Assembly: GCA_017456985.1 (NCBI GenBank)
Contig: JAFTIH010000001.1
Span: 1-32,677, forward strand
From: Clostridia bacterium
GTDB taxonomy: Bacteria > Bacillota > Clostridia > Oscillospirales > CAG-272
Direction: 5' to 3'
DNA length: 32,677 nucleotides
Each line of letters opens with the position of its first letter. Position 1 is the first letter of the stretch. A program made the translations under genes and the position numbers. Under the pieces are notes generated by a model. The model searched no databases. It saw only the letters and a program-made list of their open reading frames with translations, and was not told where the DNA came from. Shown here one piece after another: positions 1-8,138 of this stretch.

Positions 1-943
1 GGTTTTCAAGGATCTCGCAAACCTTCACGAACTGTGCGTATGCTTCGGGGAACTTGTTTGCCATTTCAGCGATGGGCATAGGCGTACGAACACCTGCAAC
101 GACGTCCTCACCCTGTGCGTTGGTCAGGAACTCACCCATCATCTTCTTCTCACCGGTAGCGGGGTCACGGGTAAATGCTACGCCCGTACCGCAGTTGTCG
201 CCCATGTTACCGAATGCCATTGCCTGTACGTTAACGGCAGTACCCCAAGAGTAGGGAATGTCGTTGTCGCGGCGGTAAACGTTTGCACGGGGGTTGTCCC
301 AAGAGCGGAACACTGCCTTAACGGCACCGATCAGCTGCTCCTTAGGATCGGAGGGGAAATCTGCGCCGATCTTTGCCTTGTACTCAGCCTTAAACTGACC
401 AGCAAGCTCCTTGAGGTCTTCAGCGGTCAGCTCAACGTCGAGCTTCACGCCCTTCTTTTCCTTCATCGCGTCGATGAGTTCCTCAAAATACTTCTTGCCG
501 ACCTCCATAACGACGTCGGAGTACATCTGGATAAATCTTCTGTAGCAGTCCCAAGCCCAACGGGGGTTGCCGGACTTTCTCGACAGAACCTCAACGACCT
601 CTTCGTTTAAGCCGAGGTTCAGAATGGTGTCCATCATACCGGGCATGGATGCGCGTGCGCCCGAACGAACGGAAACGAGAAGGGGATTCTCCTTGTCGCC
701 GAACTTCTTGCCGGTGATTTCCTCCATCTTTTCGATGTTTACCATGATCTCAGCCATGATTTCGGGGTTGATCTGTCTGCCATCCTCATAATACTGGGTG
801 CAGGCCTCAGTGGAAATGGTGAAGCCCTGAGGAACGGGAAGACCGATCTTGGTCATCTCCGCAAGGTTTGCACCCTTACCGCCAAGGAGCTCACGCATGC
901 TCGCGTCGCCTTCGGTGAAGAGATAAACGTACTTCTTGCTCAT
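1..943 (-). CDS. ppdK: Pyruvate, phosphate dikinase, N-terminal part (runs off the left edge)
   Basis: The enzyme interconverts pyruvate, ATP and phosphate with PEP, AMP and PPi in the cytoplasm, and in anaerobes often works in glycolysis. The visible 314 residues are the N-terminal ATP-grasp nucleotide-binding domain. It starts [20 protein letters not shown], then [10 protein letters not shown] (about 21-30) and [21 protein letters not shown] (from about 91), with Arg93 as the expected ATP-contacting arginine. The family is usually about 870-880 residues, so the phosphohistidine and PEP/pyruvate domains lie outside. The ATG at 943-941 follows an AGAGAGGAAG ribosome site. The gene is divergent from gdhA. 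Identification is by family motifs and is very secure; only the missing C-terminal part cannot be checked. Confidence 0.97.
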   Translation of the reverse strand, partial: MSKKYVYLFTEGDASMRELLGGKGANLAEMTKIGLPVPQGFTISTEACTQYYEDGRQINPEIMAEIMVNIEKMEEITGKKFGDKENPLLVSVRSGARASMPGMMDTILNLGLNEEVVEVLSRKSGNPRWAWDCYRRFIQMYSDVVMEVGKKYFEELIDAMKEKKGVKLDVELTAEDLKELAGQFKAEYKAKIGADFPSDPKEQLIGAVKAVFRSWDNPRANVYRRDNDIPYSWGTAVNVQAMAFGNMGDNCGTGVAFTRDPATGEKKMMGEFLTNAQGEDVVAGVRTPMPIAEMANKFPEAYAQFVKVCEILEN

Positions 944-1034
944 CTTTTTTCTTCCTCTCTTTTTTTGTATATTTTTTGTTTTGAAGAACCGATTTTAGAC
1001 GGAAATCTACCTATTTATAAATTTCCCACCGATT

Positions 1035-1063
1035 ATTCTACCATAGTTTTTCCTTAAAGTCAA
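1035..1063 (-). promoter_or_regulatory. Sigma-A promoter of ppdK
   Basis: Read on the minus strand, TTGACT (1063-1058) and TAGAAT (1040-1035) are separated by exactly 17 nt. The leader to the ppdK ATG is about 85 nt and A/T-rich, with no riboswitch-like structure that I can recognise. Together with the gdhA promoter it accounts for the 944-1247 intergenic stretch. Confidence 0.75.
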
Positions 1064-1177
1064 TAGGTTTTTTTCATCCTTGCCCCTTTTTTTCAAATTT
1101 ATACAAATCCATCGGGCGGACGCGAGTTTTTTTGGCAAAAAAAGGCGAAATTTCTGCAAAAAAATCCCCCGTCGCCC

Positions 1178-1206
1178 TTGACAAACGCGCCTCTCCGTTT
1201 TATAAT
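1178..1206 (+). promoter_or_regulatory. Consensus sigma-A promoter of gdhA
   Basis: A perfect -35 TTGACA (1178-1183), a 17-nt spacer and a perfect -10 TATAAT (1201-1206) lie 41 nt before the gdhA ATG. A TAGGAGAA ribosome site follows. A fully consensus promoter predicts strong, largely constitutive transcription unless a repressor binds. Confidence 0.9.
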
Positions 1207-1247
1207 AATTCTATCAAGTTTTATTTTTTACATAGGAGAACAAAGCT

Positions 1248-2594
1248 ATGAAAAACCAGTATCTGCTTGACGTGCTGGAAGCCGTCAAAAAGAGAAACCC
1301 CGGCGAGCCTGAATTTATCCAGACCGTGACCGAGGTCTTCGAGAGCATCGAGCCCGTCATCGACTGCCGCCCCGACCTTGTCAAGGCAGGCGTTGTTGAG
1401 CGTATGGTAGAGCCCGACCGTCAGATCATCTTCCGCGTTCCGTGGGTAGACGATGCAGGCAACGTGCAGGTCAACCGCGGCTTCCGCGTGCAGTTCAACT
1501 CTGCGATCGGTCCTTACAAGGGCGGTCTTCGCTTCCATCCCTCCGTTAACATCTCTATTATGAAGTTCCTCGGCTTCGAGCAGACCTTCAAGAACTCCCT
1601 CACCTCCCTCCCTATGGGCGGCGGCAAGGGCGGCTCCGACTTTGACCCGCAGGGCAAGAGCGACGCAGAGGTTATGCGCTTCTGCCAGTCCTTTATGACC
1701 GAGCTTGAGCGACACATCGGTGCAGACACCGACGTTCCCGCAGGTGATATCGGCGTCGGCGCACGTGAGATCGGCTATCTGTTCGGTCAGTACAAGCGCC
1801 TGCGCAACGAGTTCACGGGCGTTCTGACGGGCAAGGGCATCCCCTACGGCGGCTCGCTCATCCGTCCCGAGGCTACGGGCTTCGGTGCCGTTTACTACAC
1901 GGTTGAAATGCTCAAGACCCTCGGCGAGAGCGTCAAGGGCAAGACCTTCGCGATCTCGGGCTTCGGTAACGTTGCTTGGGGCGTTGTCAAGAAGGTGACC
2001 GAGCTTGGCGGTAAGGTCGTTACCATCTCGGGTCCCGACGGCTACATCTACGACGAGGACGGCGTTTGCACCGAGGAAAAGATCAACTATATGCTTGAGA
2101 TGCGTGCATCCTGCCGCAACCGCGCCCAGGACTACGCCGACAAGTTTGGCGTTCCCTTCTTCAAGGGTGAGAAGCCCTGGGGCGTTAAGGCTGACATCAT
2201 GATGCCCTGCGCGACCCAGAACGAGGTTGGTATGAAGGAAGCCGAGGCTATGGTCGCCAACGGTCTGAAGTACTACGTTGAGGTTGCTAACATGCCCACC
2301 ACCAACGAGGCTGTGGCATTCTTGAAGGCAAACGGCGTTGTCGTTGCTCCCTCCAAGGCAGTCAATGCCGGCGGCGTTGCCGTTTCGGGTCTGGAAATGT
2401 CCCAGAACTCGATGCGCTACAGCTGGTCCGCAGAAGAGGTCGACGCAAAGCTGAAGACCATTATGAAGAACATCTACGAGGCTTCCTACAAGGCAGCGAA
2501 GGAGTACGGCATGGAGGGCGACCTCGTTGCAGGTGCGAACATCGCAGGCTTCCTTAAGGTTGCCGAGGCAATGAAGGCACAGGGTTGCGTGTAA
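1248..2594 (+). CDS. gdhA: NADP-type glutamate dehydrogenase
   Basis: This 448-residue protein has the length of the hexameric bacterial GdhA family, which forms glutamate from 2-oxoglutarate, ammonium and NAD(P)H. Visible motifs in order are GPYKGGLRFHP (88-98, substrate lysine), PMGGGKGGSDFDP (122-134, catalytic Lys127), VPAGDIGVGAREIG (163-176, catalytic Asp167) and the Rossmann turn SGFGNVAWG (237-245). The acidic residue expected after the second beta strand of NAD-specific forms is not seen there (VTISGPDG), which favours NADP; that is inference. The ATG follows AGGAGAA at good spacing and the gene has its own consensus promoter. It appears monocistronic and ends in an array of small hairpins and a terminator. 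Confidence 0.97.
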   Translation: MKNQYLLDVLEAVKKRNPGEPEFIQTVTEVFESIEPVIDCRPDLVKAGVVERMVEPDRQIIFRVPWVDDAGNVQVNRGFRVQFNSAIGPYKGGLRFHPSVNISIMKFLGFEQTFKNSLTSLPMGGGKGGSDFDPQGKSDAEVMRFCQSFMTELERHIGADTDVPAGDIGVGAREIGYLFGQYKRLRNEFTGVLTGKGIPYGGSLIRPEATGFGAVYYTVEMLKTLGESVKGKTFAISGFGNVAWGVVKKVTELGGKVVTISGPDGYIYDEDGVCTEEKINYMLEMRASCRNRAQDYADKFGVPFFKGEKPWGVKADIMMPCATQNEVGMKEAEAMVANGLKYYVEVANMPTTNEAVAFLKANGVVVAPSKAVNAGGVAVSGLEMSQNSMRYSWSAEEVDAKLKTIMKNIYEASYKAAKEYGMEGDLVAGANIAGFLKVAEAMKAQGCV

Positions 2595-2614
2595 GCGCGC
2601 AGCGCCGACGCGCA

Positions 2615-2729
2615 ATGAAAGGAATCCATTTCCTTTCATGCACGCGAAGCGTGTATTTCAAGACGCGTTAGCGTCATTTCAAGCGCGACCAAAGGGAGCG
2701 CATTTCAAGATTGCGAAGCAATCATTTCA
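2615..2729. repeat. Array of five mini-hairpins separated by ATTTCA
   Basis: Immediately after gdhA come five consecutive short inverted repeats: ATGAAAGGAA/TTCCTTTCAT (2615-2639), CACGC-gaa-GCGTG (2641-2653), GACGC-gtta-GCGTC (2662-2675), GCGC...GCGC (2683-2701) and GATTGC-gaa-GCAATC (2709-2723). Each of the last four is followed by ATTTCA (2655, 2676, 2702, 2724). Stem sequences differ while linker and geometry are conserved, so selection or copying acts on the structure. It may be a palindromic repeat family or an mRNA 3'-end stabiliser; no function is known to me. Confidence 0.75.
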
Positions 2730-2733
2730 TCAC

Positions 2734-2764
2734 AAAAAAAGAGGAGCTTTCGCTCCTCTTTTTT
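2734..2764. terminator. Bidirectional terminator between gdhA and the purine-uptake operon
   Basis: GAGGAGC-tttc-GCTCCTC is flanked by seven A on the left and six T on the right, so it can stop transcripts from both the gdhA side and the converging minus-strand operon. Confidence 0.88.
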
Positions 2765-2917
2765 GTTTGGCGCCGCACATCAGCCTACGAAAAAATCTCG
2801 TTTTTCAAAAGGGCGCAGGCGATTTTTAAGCAGGTTTTTTCGATCGCGAGCGCAGGCGTATTTTCATACGTCAAGCGAGAGAGCGGAAAAAGATGCCGAA
2901 AAGCGCCGCGCCCTAAC
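2765..2917. other. Noncoding stretch with a repeated GCGCAGGCG motif
   Basis: This 153-bp stretch follows the last permease gene on the minus strand. It carries GCGCAGGCG twice (2813-2821 and 2850-2858, 37 bp apart), each followed within a few bases by T-rich sequence, and a small CGTAT-tttc-ATACG inverted repeat near 2857-2870. No open frame with a ribosome site is seen. It looks like a degenerate intergenic repeat, which is inference. Confidence 0.4.
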
Positions 2918-3880
2918 TCATCTGTCTTCGCGGAAGTAAGGCAACCCCAGCGACGCGGGGGGCTGGTTTTCGCGGTTCTTGCGCGCACTCGTGATAACGA
3001 GCACCACGATGGTGATCACGTAGGGGAGCATCTTGATGATCTCCTTTTGCGTGGAGGTGATGCCCGAGATCACGAACGCTACGATATAGCAAGCACCGAA
3101 CAAAAATGCACCGAGGATGCCGAAATTGGGCTTCCAAAGCACGAAGATGACCAGGGCGATAGCCAGCCAGCCAAACCCTTCGATGGTGGAGGCGTTCTCC
3201 CAGCTTCCCTTAATATAGTCCATAATATAGTAGAAGCCGCCAAGACCCGCGATCGCGCTACCCGAAAGGATCGCCACGTACTTGTACGCGGTGACGTTGA
3301 TGCCCGCCGCGTCTGCCGTCGCGGGGCTCTCGCCCACGGCACGCAGATGAAGCCCTACGCGCGTCTTATTCAGCACGATAGCACAAGCGATGGCAATGGC
3401 GATGGCAAGATACACGAACACACCGTGCCCGAGCACTACCTGACCGAATACGCCAAGGCTGTCTGCGAAGGGAAGCGGGGTGGAGATCAGCTTGCCTGCA
3501 GGGTCGAAATGCGTGCGGTCCACGAAGGACATAATGAAGTTGGTCGCGCCACCGCCGAAGATCGTGATGGCAAGACCCGTGATGTTCTGATTGCAGCGAA
3601 GCGTTACGGTCAATAGCGCATAAACGGCACCGAGTGCCGCCGCAAACACCACGGAAAAGAGGATCGAGATGAGAACGAGCAGGATCCACGAAGCGTTCTC
3701 AGGCGAGGAAAGCGCCCCCATATAAAGCGATACACCAAGGCAGCCGCCCGCCGTTCCCATACACATAATGCCGGGAATACCGAGGTTTAAGTGACCCGCC
3801 TTTTCGGTGATGATCTCACCGACGCATCCGAAGAGGAGAACCGTGGCGATCGAAATTGCCGAAATCAAAAATACGCTCAT
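2918..3880 (-). CDS. nupQ: Nucleoside/purine ABC transporter permease (NupQ-like)
   Basis: A 320-residue, very hydrophobic protein of the BPD_transp_2 (branched-chain/ribose/nucleoside) permease family. It carries the family landmarks GEIITEKAGHLNLGIPG near the N-terminus (about 21-37), where an EAA-like turn follows the first membrane helix, and VGESPATADAAGINV (about 206-220), the cytoplasmic loop that contacts the ATPase. It is the shorter of two permeases. The ATG overlaps the stop of the upstream permease gene by 4 nt, so the two are translationally coupled. It is the last gene of the xpt-BMP-ATPase-permease operon. Sugar permeases share the fold; the BMP lipoprotein and xpt in the same unit are what favour a purine substrate. 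Confidence 0.9.
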   Translation of the reverse strand: MSVFLISAISIATVLLFGCVGEIITEKAGHLNLGIPGIMCMGTAGGCLGVSLYMGALSSPENASWILLVLISILFSVVFAAALGAVYALLTVTLRCNQNITGLAITIFGGGATNFIMSFVDRTHFDPAGKLISTPLPFADSLGVFGQVVLGHGVFVYLAIAIAIACAIVLNKTRVGLHLRAVGESPATADAAGINVTAYKYVAILSGSAIAGLGGFYYIMDYIKGSWENASTIEGFGWLAIALVIFVLWKPNFGILGAFLFGACYIVAFVISGITSTQKEIIKMLPYVITIVVLVITSARKNRENQPPASLGLPYFREDR

Positions 3881-5040
3881 CGTTCTTCTCCTTTCGTCCG
3901 ATTTCTCTTTGCTACCCTTGCGCCCGACTTGCGGAACACTACCTTATAGGTAATAAAGAAGCTGCAAGCGATCACGCAGAAGTAAACGAGCCCGATGACG
4001 ATATTGGCAATACTGTCATTGGTGAAATTGAAGCTTCCGCGAACCTCTACCATACCTCTTGAGATAAAGATGATAAAGAAGCAGGTCCCCATCATCACGA
4101 GAGGATTGAAGGCGGCAAGCCAGGTTGCCATGATCGCGGTAAAGCCCATATTGTTTGCGGTTGCGGTGCTGACGGTGTGGTGAATGTTACCCGCAAGGAA
4201 AAGTCCCACAACGCCCGCCAGCGCACCCGAAATGATCATCGTGCGGATGATGACCCGTTTGACGTCAATACCGATATACTTCGCAGTATTCGGGCTGTCG
4301 CCCACTACCGCGATCTCGTAGCCGTGCTTGGTGTACTTTAAGTAAACGTACATCAAGGCGGCAAGCGCAAAAAACACGAGCACTGTCAAAAGGTATTTGC
4401 TGCCGAACAGCTCAGGGAAATTTCCGTGCTCGATGGGCACGAGAACGCCCGATCCGCTCTTGACCCAAATGGTGATGAACATCGACACGAGTCCTGCGGC
4501 GATATAGTTGAGCATCAGCGTAAAGAGCGACTCGTTGGTGCCGAAGAGCGCCTTGAAGATGGCGGGAAGAACGCCCCAGACGGCACCCGCGAGGATGCTC
4601 GCCACCACCATCAGGGGGATGAGAAGCGCGTCGGGCATCTTGCCTCCAAGGTAAAACATACAGGAGATCGCCGCGAGCGCCCCCACGAGGATCTGTCCGT
4701 TTCCGCCGAGGTTCCAGAACTTCATCTTGAAGGCGGGAACAAGGGCGACCGCAACGCCGAGAAGCAGTGCGGTATCCTGAAGCAGGAGCCAGATGCGGCG
4801 GGAGGAGCCGAGCGCACCGTCAAAGAGCGCGACAAAGAACGCAACGGGGTTTTTAGAAGAAAAGAGCGAACAAATGACCGAGGAGAGCAAAAGACTTGCC
4901 ACGATCGCGATCGCGTAGATCAAAACGATCTTGCGCTTGGGAAGCACGTCTCGCTTGATCAGACGGAAGAGGGGCTCTTTTTTGTCTTTTTCCTGCGCAT
5001 ATGAGGTAACGTTTTCCATACCGGAAGGTTGCTTTTCCAT
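3877..5040 (-). CDS. nupP: Nucleoside/purine ABC transporter permease (NupP-like)
   Basis: A 387-residue permease of the BPD_transp_2 family. A charged cytoplasmic N-terminus of about 40 residues (with EKDKKEPLFRLIKRDVLPKR) precedes the first membrane helix, as is usual for the longer permease of this transporter type. The loop VVGDSPNTAKYIGIDVKRV is the ATPase-contact region and parallels VGESPATADAAGINV of its partner. I chose the ATG at 5040: AAGGGG lies 8 nt before it, whereas the in-frame TTG at 5046 is too close to that site. It sits 15 nt after the ATPase gene and overlaps the next permease by 4 nt. Substrate assignment rests on context. Confidence 0.9.
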   Translation of the reverse strand: MEKQPSGMENVTSYAQEKDKKEPLFRLIKRDVLPKRKIVLIYAIAIVASLLLSSVICSLFSSKNPVAFFVALFDGALGSSRRIWLLLQDTALLLGVAVALVPAFKMKFWNLGGNGQILVGALAAISCMFYLGGKMPDALLIPLMVVASILAGAVWGVLPAIFKALFGTNESLFTLMLNYIAAGLVSMFITIWVKSGSGVLVPIEHGNFPELFGSKYLLTVLVFFALAALMYVYLKYTKHGYEIAVVGDSPNTAKYIGIDVKRVIIRTMIISGALAGVVGLFLAGNIHHTVSTATANNMGFTAIMATWLAAFNPLVMMGTCFFIIFISRGMVEVRGSFNFTNDSIANIVIGLVYFCVIACSFFITYKVVFRKSGARVAKRNRTKGEER

Positions 5041-5055
5041 ACCCAAACCCCTTTC

Positions 5056-6768
5056 TTAGCTTTCCGCGGGTGCGGCACCCGTCATCATCAAACCGATCTC
5101 TTCCTTTTTCGCCGTACGGGCATCCACCGTACCCATCACCTTGCCGCCCGCGATGACCATAATGCGGTCGCACAGTGCGAGAAGCACGTCAAGGTCCTCA
5201 CCTACGAAGACGACGGCAACGCCGCTTTTCTTCTGCTCGGTAAGCAGGTTGTAAATGGTGTAGGAAGAGTTGATATCAAGACCGCGCACGGGATACGCCG
5301 CCATCAAGACCTTAGGTCCTGCGGCGATCTCGCGTCCAACCAGCACCTTTTGCACGTTACCGCCCGAAAGACGGCGCACGGGGGTATGGGTGTCGGGCGT
5401 GACGACCTGAAGGCTTGCAATGATTTCGTTGGCAAGCTCCTCGGGCGCCTTGCGGTCCACGAAAACAGACTTGCCGCGACGATAGCTGCGCAGCATCATA
5501 TTGTCGGTGATATCCATATTGCCAACAAGTCCCATGCCCAGACGGTCCTCGGGAACGAAGGAGAAGCGCACGCCAAGCTCACGGATCTGCAAGGGCGTTT
5601 TTTCGCGCAGGTTGATGACCTCGTCCTCCTTGAAAAAGATCTCTCCCGCGTTAACGAGTGCCTTGACGGTCTTTTTCGACAGGCTCTTGCCGTATTCGTC
5701 CTTGCCCGTAAAATCTCTGCCGTCGGCATAACGAAGCATTCCCTCATGCGCCAGCTCCATCACGCGCTCGTAGCTCTTGTGATAGAAGGTGATGGGCTTG
5801 TCCTTTTTAGGGTTAAAGTAGGTCACCGTACCGCTCTCTAAATGATGCAGACCCGCGATGGACTCAAGCAGCTCGCGCTGACCGCTTCCCGCGATGCCCG
5901 CGATGCCGAGGATCTCACCGCCGTATGCGCCGAAGCTGATGCCGTCAAGCACGGGCTTCCCCTCGGTGCCTATCAGCGTAAGACTTTCCACCGAAAGACG
6001 AAGCTCGGGGTCCACGGGCAAGGGGCGGTCGATGTTGAGCGTGACCTTCTGTCCCACCATCATATCCGCAAGCTCCTTTTCGGTGGTGTCCGCGGTGTTG
6101 ACGGTGGCGATATGCTCACCCTTGCGAAGCACGGCGACGCGGTCGGAGATCTCCATAACCTCGTTCAGCTTATGGGTAATGATGAGCACGCTCTTGCCGT
6201 CCTCACGCATCGCACGAAGCACGTCGAACAGACGCGTGATCTCCTGCGGGGTCAATACGGCGGTGGGCTCGTCGAGAATGAGCACGTCTGCGCCGCGGTA
6301 AAGCACCTTGATGATTTCCACCGTCTGCTTTTCCGAGACGGACATCTCGTGTACCTTTTTGTCTAAATCTATATGGAAGCCGTATTTCTCGCTCATCGCC
6401 AAAATACGGGTCTTTGCCGATTTTAAGTCGTATTTTTCGCCCTCGCCCGTGCCGAGCACGATATTCTCGGCGGCGGTAAAGACGTCGACCAGCTTAAAGT
6501 GCTGGTGGATCATACCGATGTTGTAACGAAAGGCATCCTTGGGGGAACGAATGCTGGCTTCTTCCCCATTAATGATAATTTTTCCTTCGTCGGGATAATA
6601 AATTCCCGCGAGCATATTCATCAGCGTGGTCTTTCCGCAACCGTTCTCGCCGAGAACGGAAAGGATCTCTCCCCGCTTGACGTCCATAGAAACGTTATTA
6701 TTCGCGATCACGCTCGCGCCAAAGCGCTTGGTAATGTTGCGAAGCTCGATCACCGTTTGCTTTTCCAC
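5056..6768 (-). CDS. nupO: Nucleoside/purine ABC transporter, dual ATPase (NupO-like)
   Basis: A 570-residue protein with two ABC domains in one chain, as in the sugar/nucleoside uptake family. Domain 1 has Walker A GENGCGKTT (40-48), Q-loop IGMIHQHF (84-91), Walker B VLILDEPTA (162-170) and an atypical signature MSVSEKQ (142-148) where LSVGERQ-like is usual. Domain 2 has the family's degenerate Walker A GIAGSGQREL (291-300), VPEDR (405-409), a full LSGGNVQK (467-474) and PVRGLD (493-498). About 60 extra lysine/glutamate-rich residues lie in domain 2 around 328-390, making it longer than the usual ~510. The start is GTG (6768-6766) after GGAG. It would energise the two downstream permeases. 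Confidence 0.92.
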   Translation of the reverse strand: MEKQTVIELRNITKRFGASVIANNNVSMDVKRGEILSVLGENGCGKTTLMNMLAGIYYPDEGKIIINGEEASIRSPKDAFRYNIGMIHQHFKLVDVFTAAENIVLGTGEGEKYDLKSAKTRILAMSEKYGFHIDLDKKVHEMSVSEKQTVEIIKVLYRGADVLILDEPTAVLTPQEITRLFDVLRAMREDGKSVLIITHKLNEVMEISDRVAVLRKGEHIATVNTADTTEKELADMMVGQKVTLNIDRPLPVDPELRLSVESLTLIGTEGKPVLDGISFGAYGGEILGIAGIAGSGQRELLESIAGLHHLESGTVTYFNPKKDKPITFYHKSYERVMELAHEGMLRYADGRDFTGKDEYGKSLSKKTVKALVNAGEIFFKEDEVINLREKTPLQIRELGVRFSFVPEDRLGMGLVGNMDITDNMMLRSYRRGKSVFVDRKAPEELANEIIASLQVVTPDTHTPVRRLSGGNVQKVLVGREIAAGPKVLMAAYPVRGLDINSSYTIYNLLTEQKKSGVAVVFVGEDLDVLLALCDRIMVIAGGKVMGTVDARTAKKEEIGLMMTGAAPAES

Positions 6769-6805
6769 AAATGTTTCTCCTTTGTGTTAGGATGTAGCCT
6801 GTAAG

Positions 6806-6843
6806 GCACAAAGGGTTGCCGAAAAACACGACAACCCTTGTGC
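6806..6843 (-). promoter_or_regulatory. Stable intergenic hairpin between lipoprotein and ATPase genes
   Basis: On the minus strand GCACAAGGGTTG pairs with CAACCCTTTGTGC (one bulged base) around a 13-nt loop. It begins 14 nt after the lipoprotein stop and no U-run follows, so it is probably not a full terminator. Such hairpins often protect the 3' end of a solute-binding-protein mRNA, giving excess binding protein over transporter subunits; that role is inference. Confidence 0.65.
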
Positions 6844-6857
6844 GTCAAAAGAATCAA

Positions 6858-8057
6858 TTACTTGATCTCGGCAATACCGTCGATGCGCAGATCGAAGTAA
6901 GGAGCGGAACGGAAGAAGCTCTCATCAAAGAAGGTTACGCCGTTCTCGGTCTTGATGACGTTGGTCTCGCCCACGAAGTCGCCCATATCGTCAACGTCAG
7001 CCTTGTACTCGGTCAAGTGCTCACCGTTCACGGTGAAGTTGGCGCAATCAAACACCTTGAGCGTGCCGTTCTTCAGCTTCGCGGCAACCTCGTCAAGCTT
7101 TGCCTGCGTGCCTTCTGCGGCAGCAGCGCCGACAGCGGTGATCTTAACCGCGCCGTTGGCAAGCGTACCCGTCCAGTCGGTGTCGATGTCCTTGCCTTCC
7201 TTCACGCAGTCAAGCATGTACTCAAAGTAAGGAACCCAGTCGATTCTGGATGCGATCACGAAGGTGTTCTTGCCCGTTGCGCCGTTGTAAGCAACGTTAG
7301 GAACGCCCTTCTCCTCGCAAGCGGTGGGAGCACCCATGGAGTCAGCGTGCTGAGAGATAAGCTTGCAGCCCGCATCGATCAGAGCAAGTGCGGTGGTCTT
7401 CTCTGCAGCCTCGTCGTACCAGCTGTTGGTGTAACGAACCTCCATCGTTGCGTTTGCGACGATGCTCTTAACACCAAGATAGAAGGAGGTATAGCCCGAA
7501 ACGACCTCTGCGTAGGGCCATGCGCCAACGTAACCGATCTTAGCATTCTCATCGGAAACCTTGCCCTCATCGTCACCGTAAAGCTCAACGAGCTTCAGAC
7601 CTGCCGCAACGCCTGCGAGGTATCTGCCCTCGTAGATGGAAGCAAATGCGTTCTGGAAGTTCGCAACGTTCTCGGTGTGCGCCTTGGTACCCGTAGCGTG
7701 GCAGAACTGTACGTCGGGGAATTCCTTAGCAGCCTTGAGCATATGAGCCTCGTGACCGAAGGAGTCTGCGAAAACGACGTCAAAGCCGTTATCGGCAAAG
7801 TCGGCTGCCTTGTCGTAGCACACGGTATCCTCGTCGATATCGGTGATGATGGTGTAGTCAGCCTCGGTCAGACCCTTGTTGGCGCAAGCCGTCTTGAATG
7901 CGTCAATAAAGTTCTTGTCGTAGGTAGAGCTATCACCGTGCAGGCAGATGAGCGCCGCCTTGATTTGGTCGCTGCCGCCGCCGCAGGATGCGAATGCAGC
8001 GCAAACGCCTACCAGCATAACGATGGCAAGAACGATCGAAAGGATTTTCTTGGACAT
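6858..8057 (-). CDS. BMP-family (BmpA/NupN-like) purine/nucleoside-binding lipoprotein
   Basis: A 399-residue precursor with a lipoprotein signal peptide: MSKK, a hydrophobic stretch, and lipobox AFAS-Cys25 followed by GGGS. The mature part matches the BMP (basic membrane protein) fold. It has KAALICLHGDSSTYDKNFIDAF near the start, GFDVVFADSFGHEAHMLKAA, and a mid-protein KIGYVGAWPYAEVVSGYTSFYLG, the usual aromatic ligand-pocket region. It is the extracellular receptor for the adjacent ATPase and permeases. An AGGAGG ribosome site precedes the ATG. The gene lies 81 nt after xpt. BMP proteins bind nucleosides or purine-like ligands, and the xpt neighbour makes guanine, xanthine or their nucleosides the best guess. 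Confidence 0.9.
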   Translation of the reverse strand: MSKKILSIVLAIVMLVGVCAAFASCGGGSDQIKAALICLHGDSSTYDKNFIDAFKTACANKGLTEADYTIITDIDEDTVCYDKAADFADNGFDVVFADSFGHEAHMLKAAKEFPDVQFCHATGTKAHTENVANFQNAFASIYEGRYLAGVAAGLKLVELYGDDEGKVSDENAKIGYVGAWPYAEVVSGYTSFYLGVKSIVANATMEVRYTNSWYDEAAEKTTALALIDAGCKLISQHADSMGAPTACEEKGVPNVAYNGATGKNTFVIASRIDWVPYFEYMLDCVKEGKDIDTDWTGTLANGAVKITAVGAAAAEGTQAKLDEVAAKLKNGTLKVFDCANFTVNGEHLTEYKADVDDMGDFVGETNVIKTENGVTFFDESFFRSAPYFDLRIDGIAEIK

Positions 8058-8081
8058 GATGGGTTTCCTCCTAAATAAAAA

Positions 8082-8099
8082 TGTAAGTATTTATTTACA
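8082..8099. promoter_or_regulatory. Imperfect palindrome upstream of the lipoprotein gene
   Basis: TGTAAGTATTTATTTACA is an 18-bp imperfect inverted repeat (7 of 9 pairs) in the xpt-lipoprotein gap, just before the ribosome site on the minus strand. It could be an operator; no matching regulator gene is in the window. Confidence 0.25.
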
Positions 8100-8138
8100 A
8101 GGTCAAGCCTTATAAACCAAACGTAAAGAGAAAGAGGC

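Noticed and set aside
1144..1157. GCGAAATTTCTGCA near the gdhA promoter as a further foldback-element copy
   Set aside because: It shares the core with the repeats near 23 kb, but there is no second end or flanking similarity, so chance is likely.
1221..2639. 472-codon open frame antisense to gdhA
   Set aside because: It is an exact shadow of gdhA with low-complexity His/Leu/Val-rich translation and no ribosome site; gdhA matches its family throughout.
2711..3616. 301-codon plus-strand frame across the terminator and permease gene
   Set aside because: Starts within the bidirectional terminator and shadows the permease; highly charged, non-protein-like composition.
6816..8078. 420-codon open frame antisense to the BMP lipoprotein
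   Set aside because: The opposite strand encodes a lipoprotein with signal peptide and AGGAGG site; this frame has neither.
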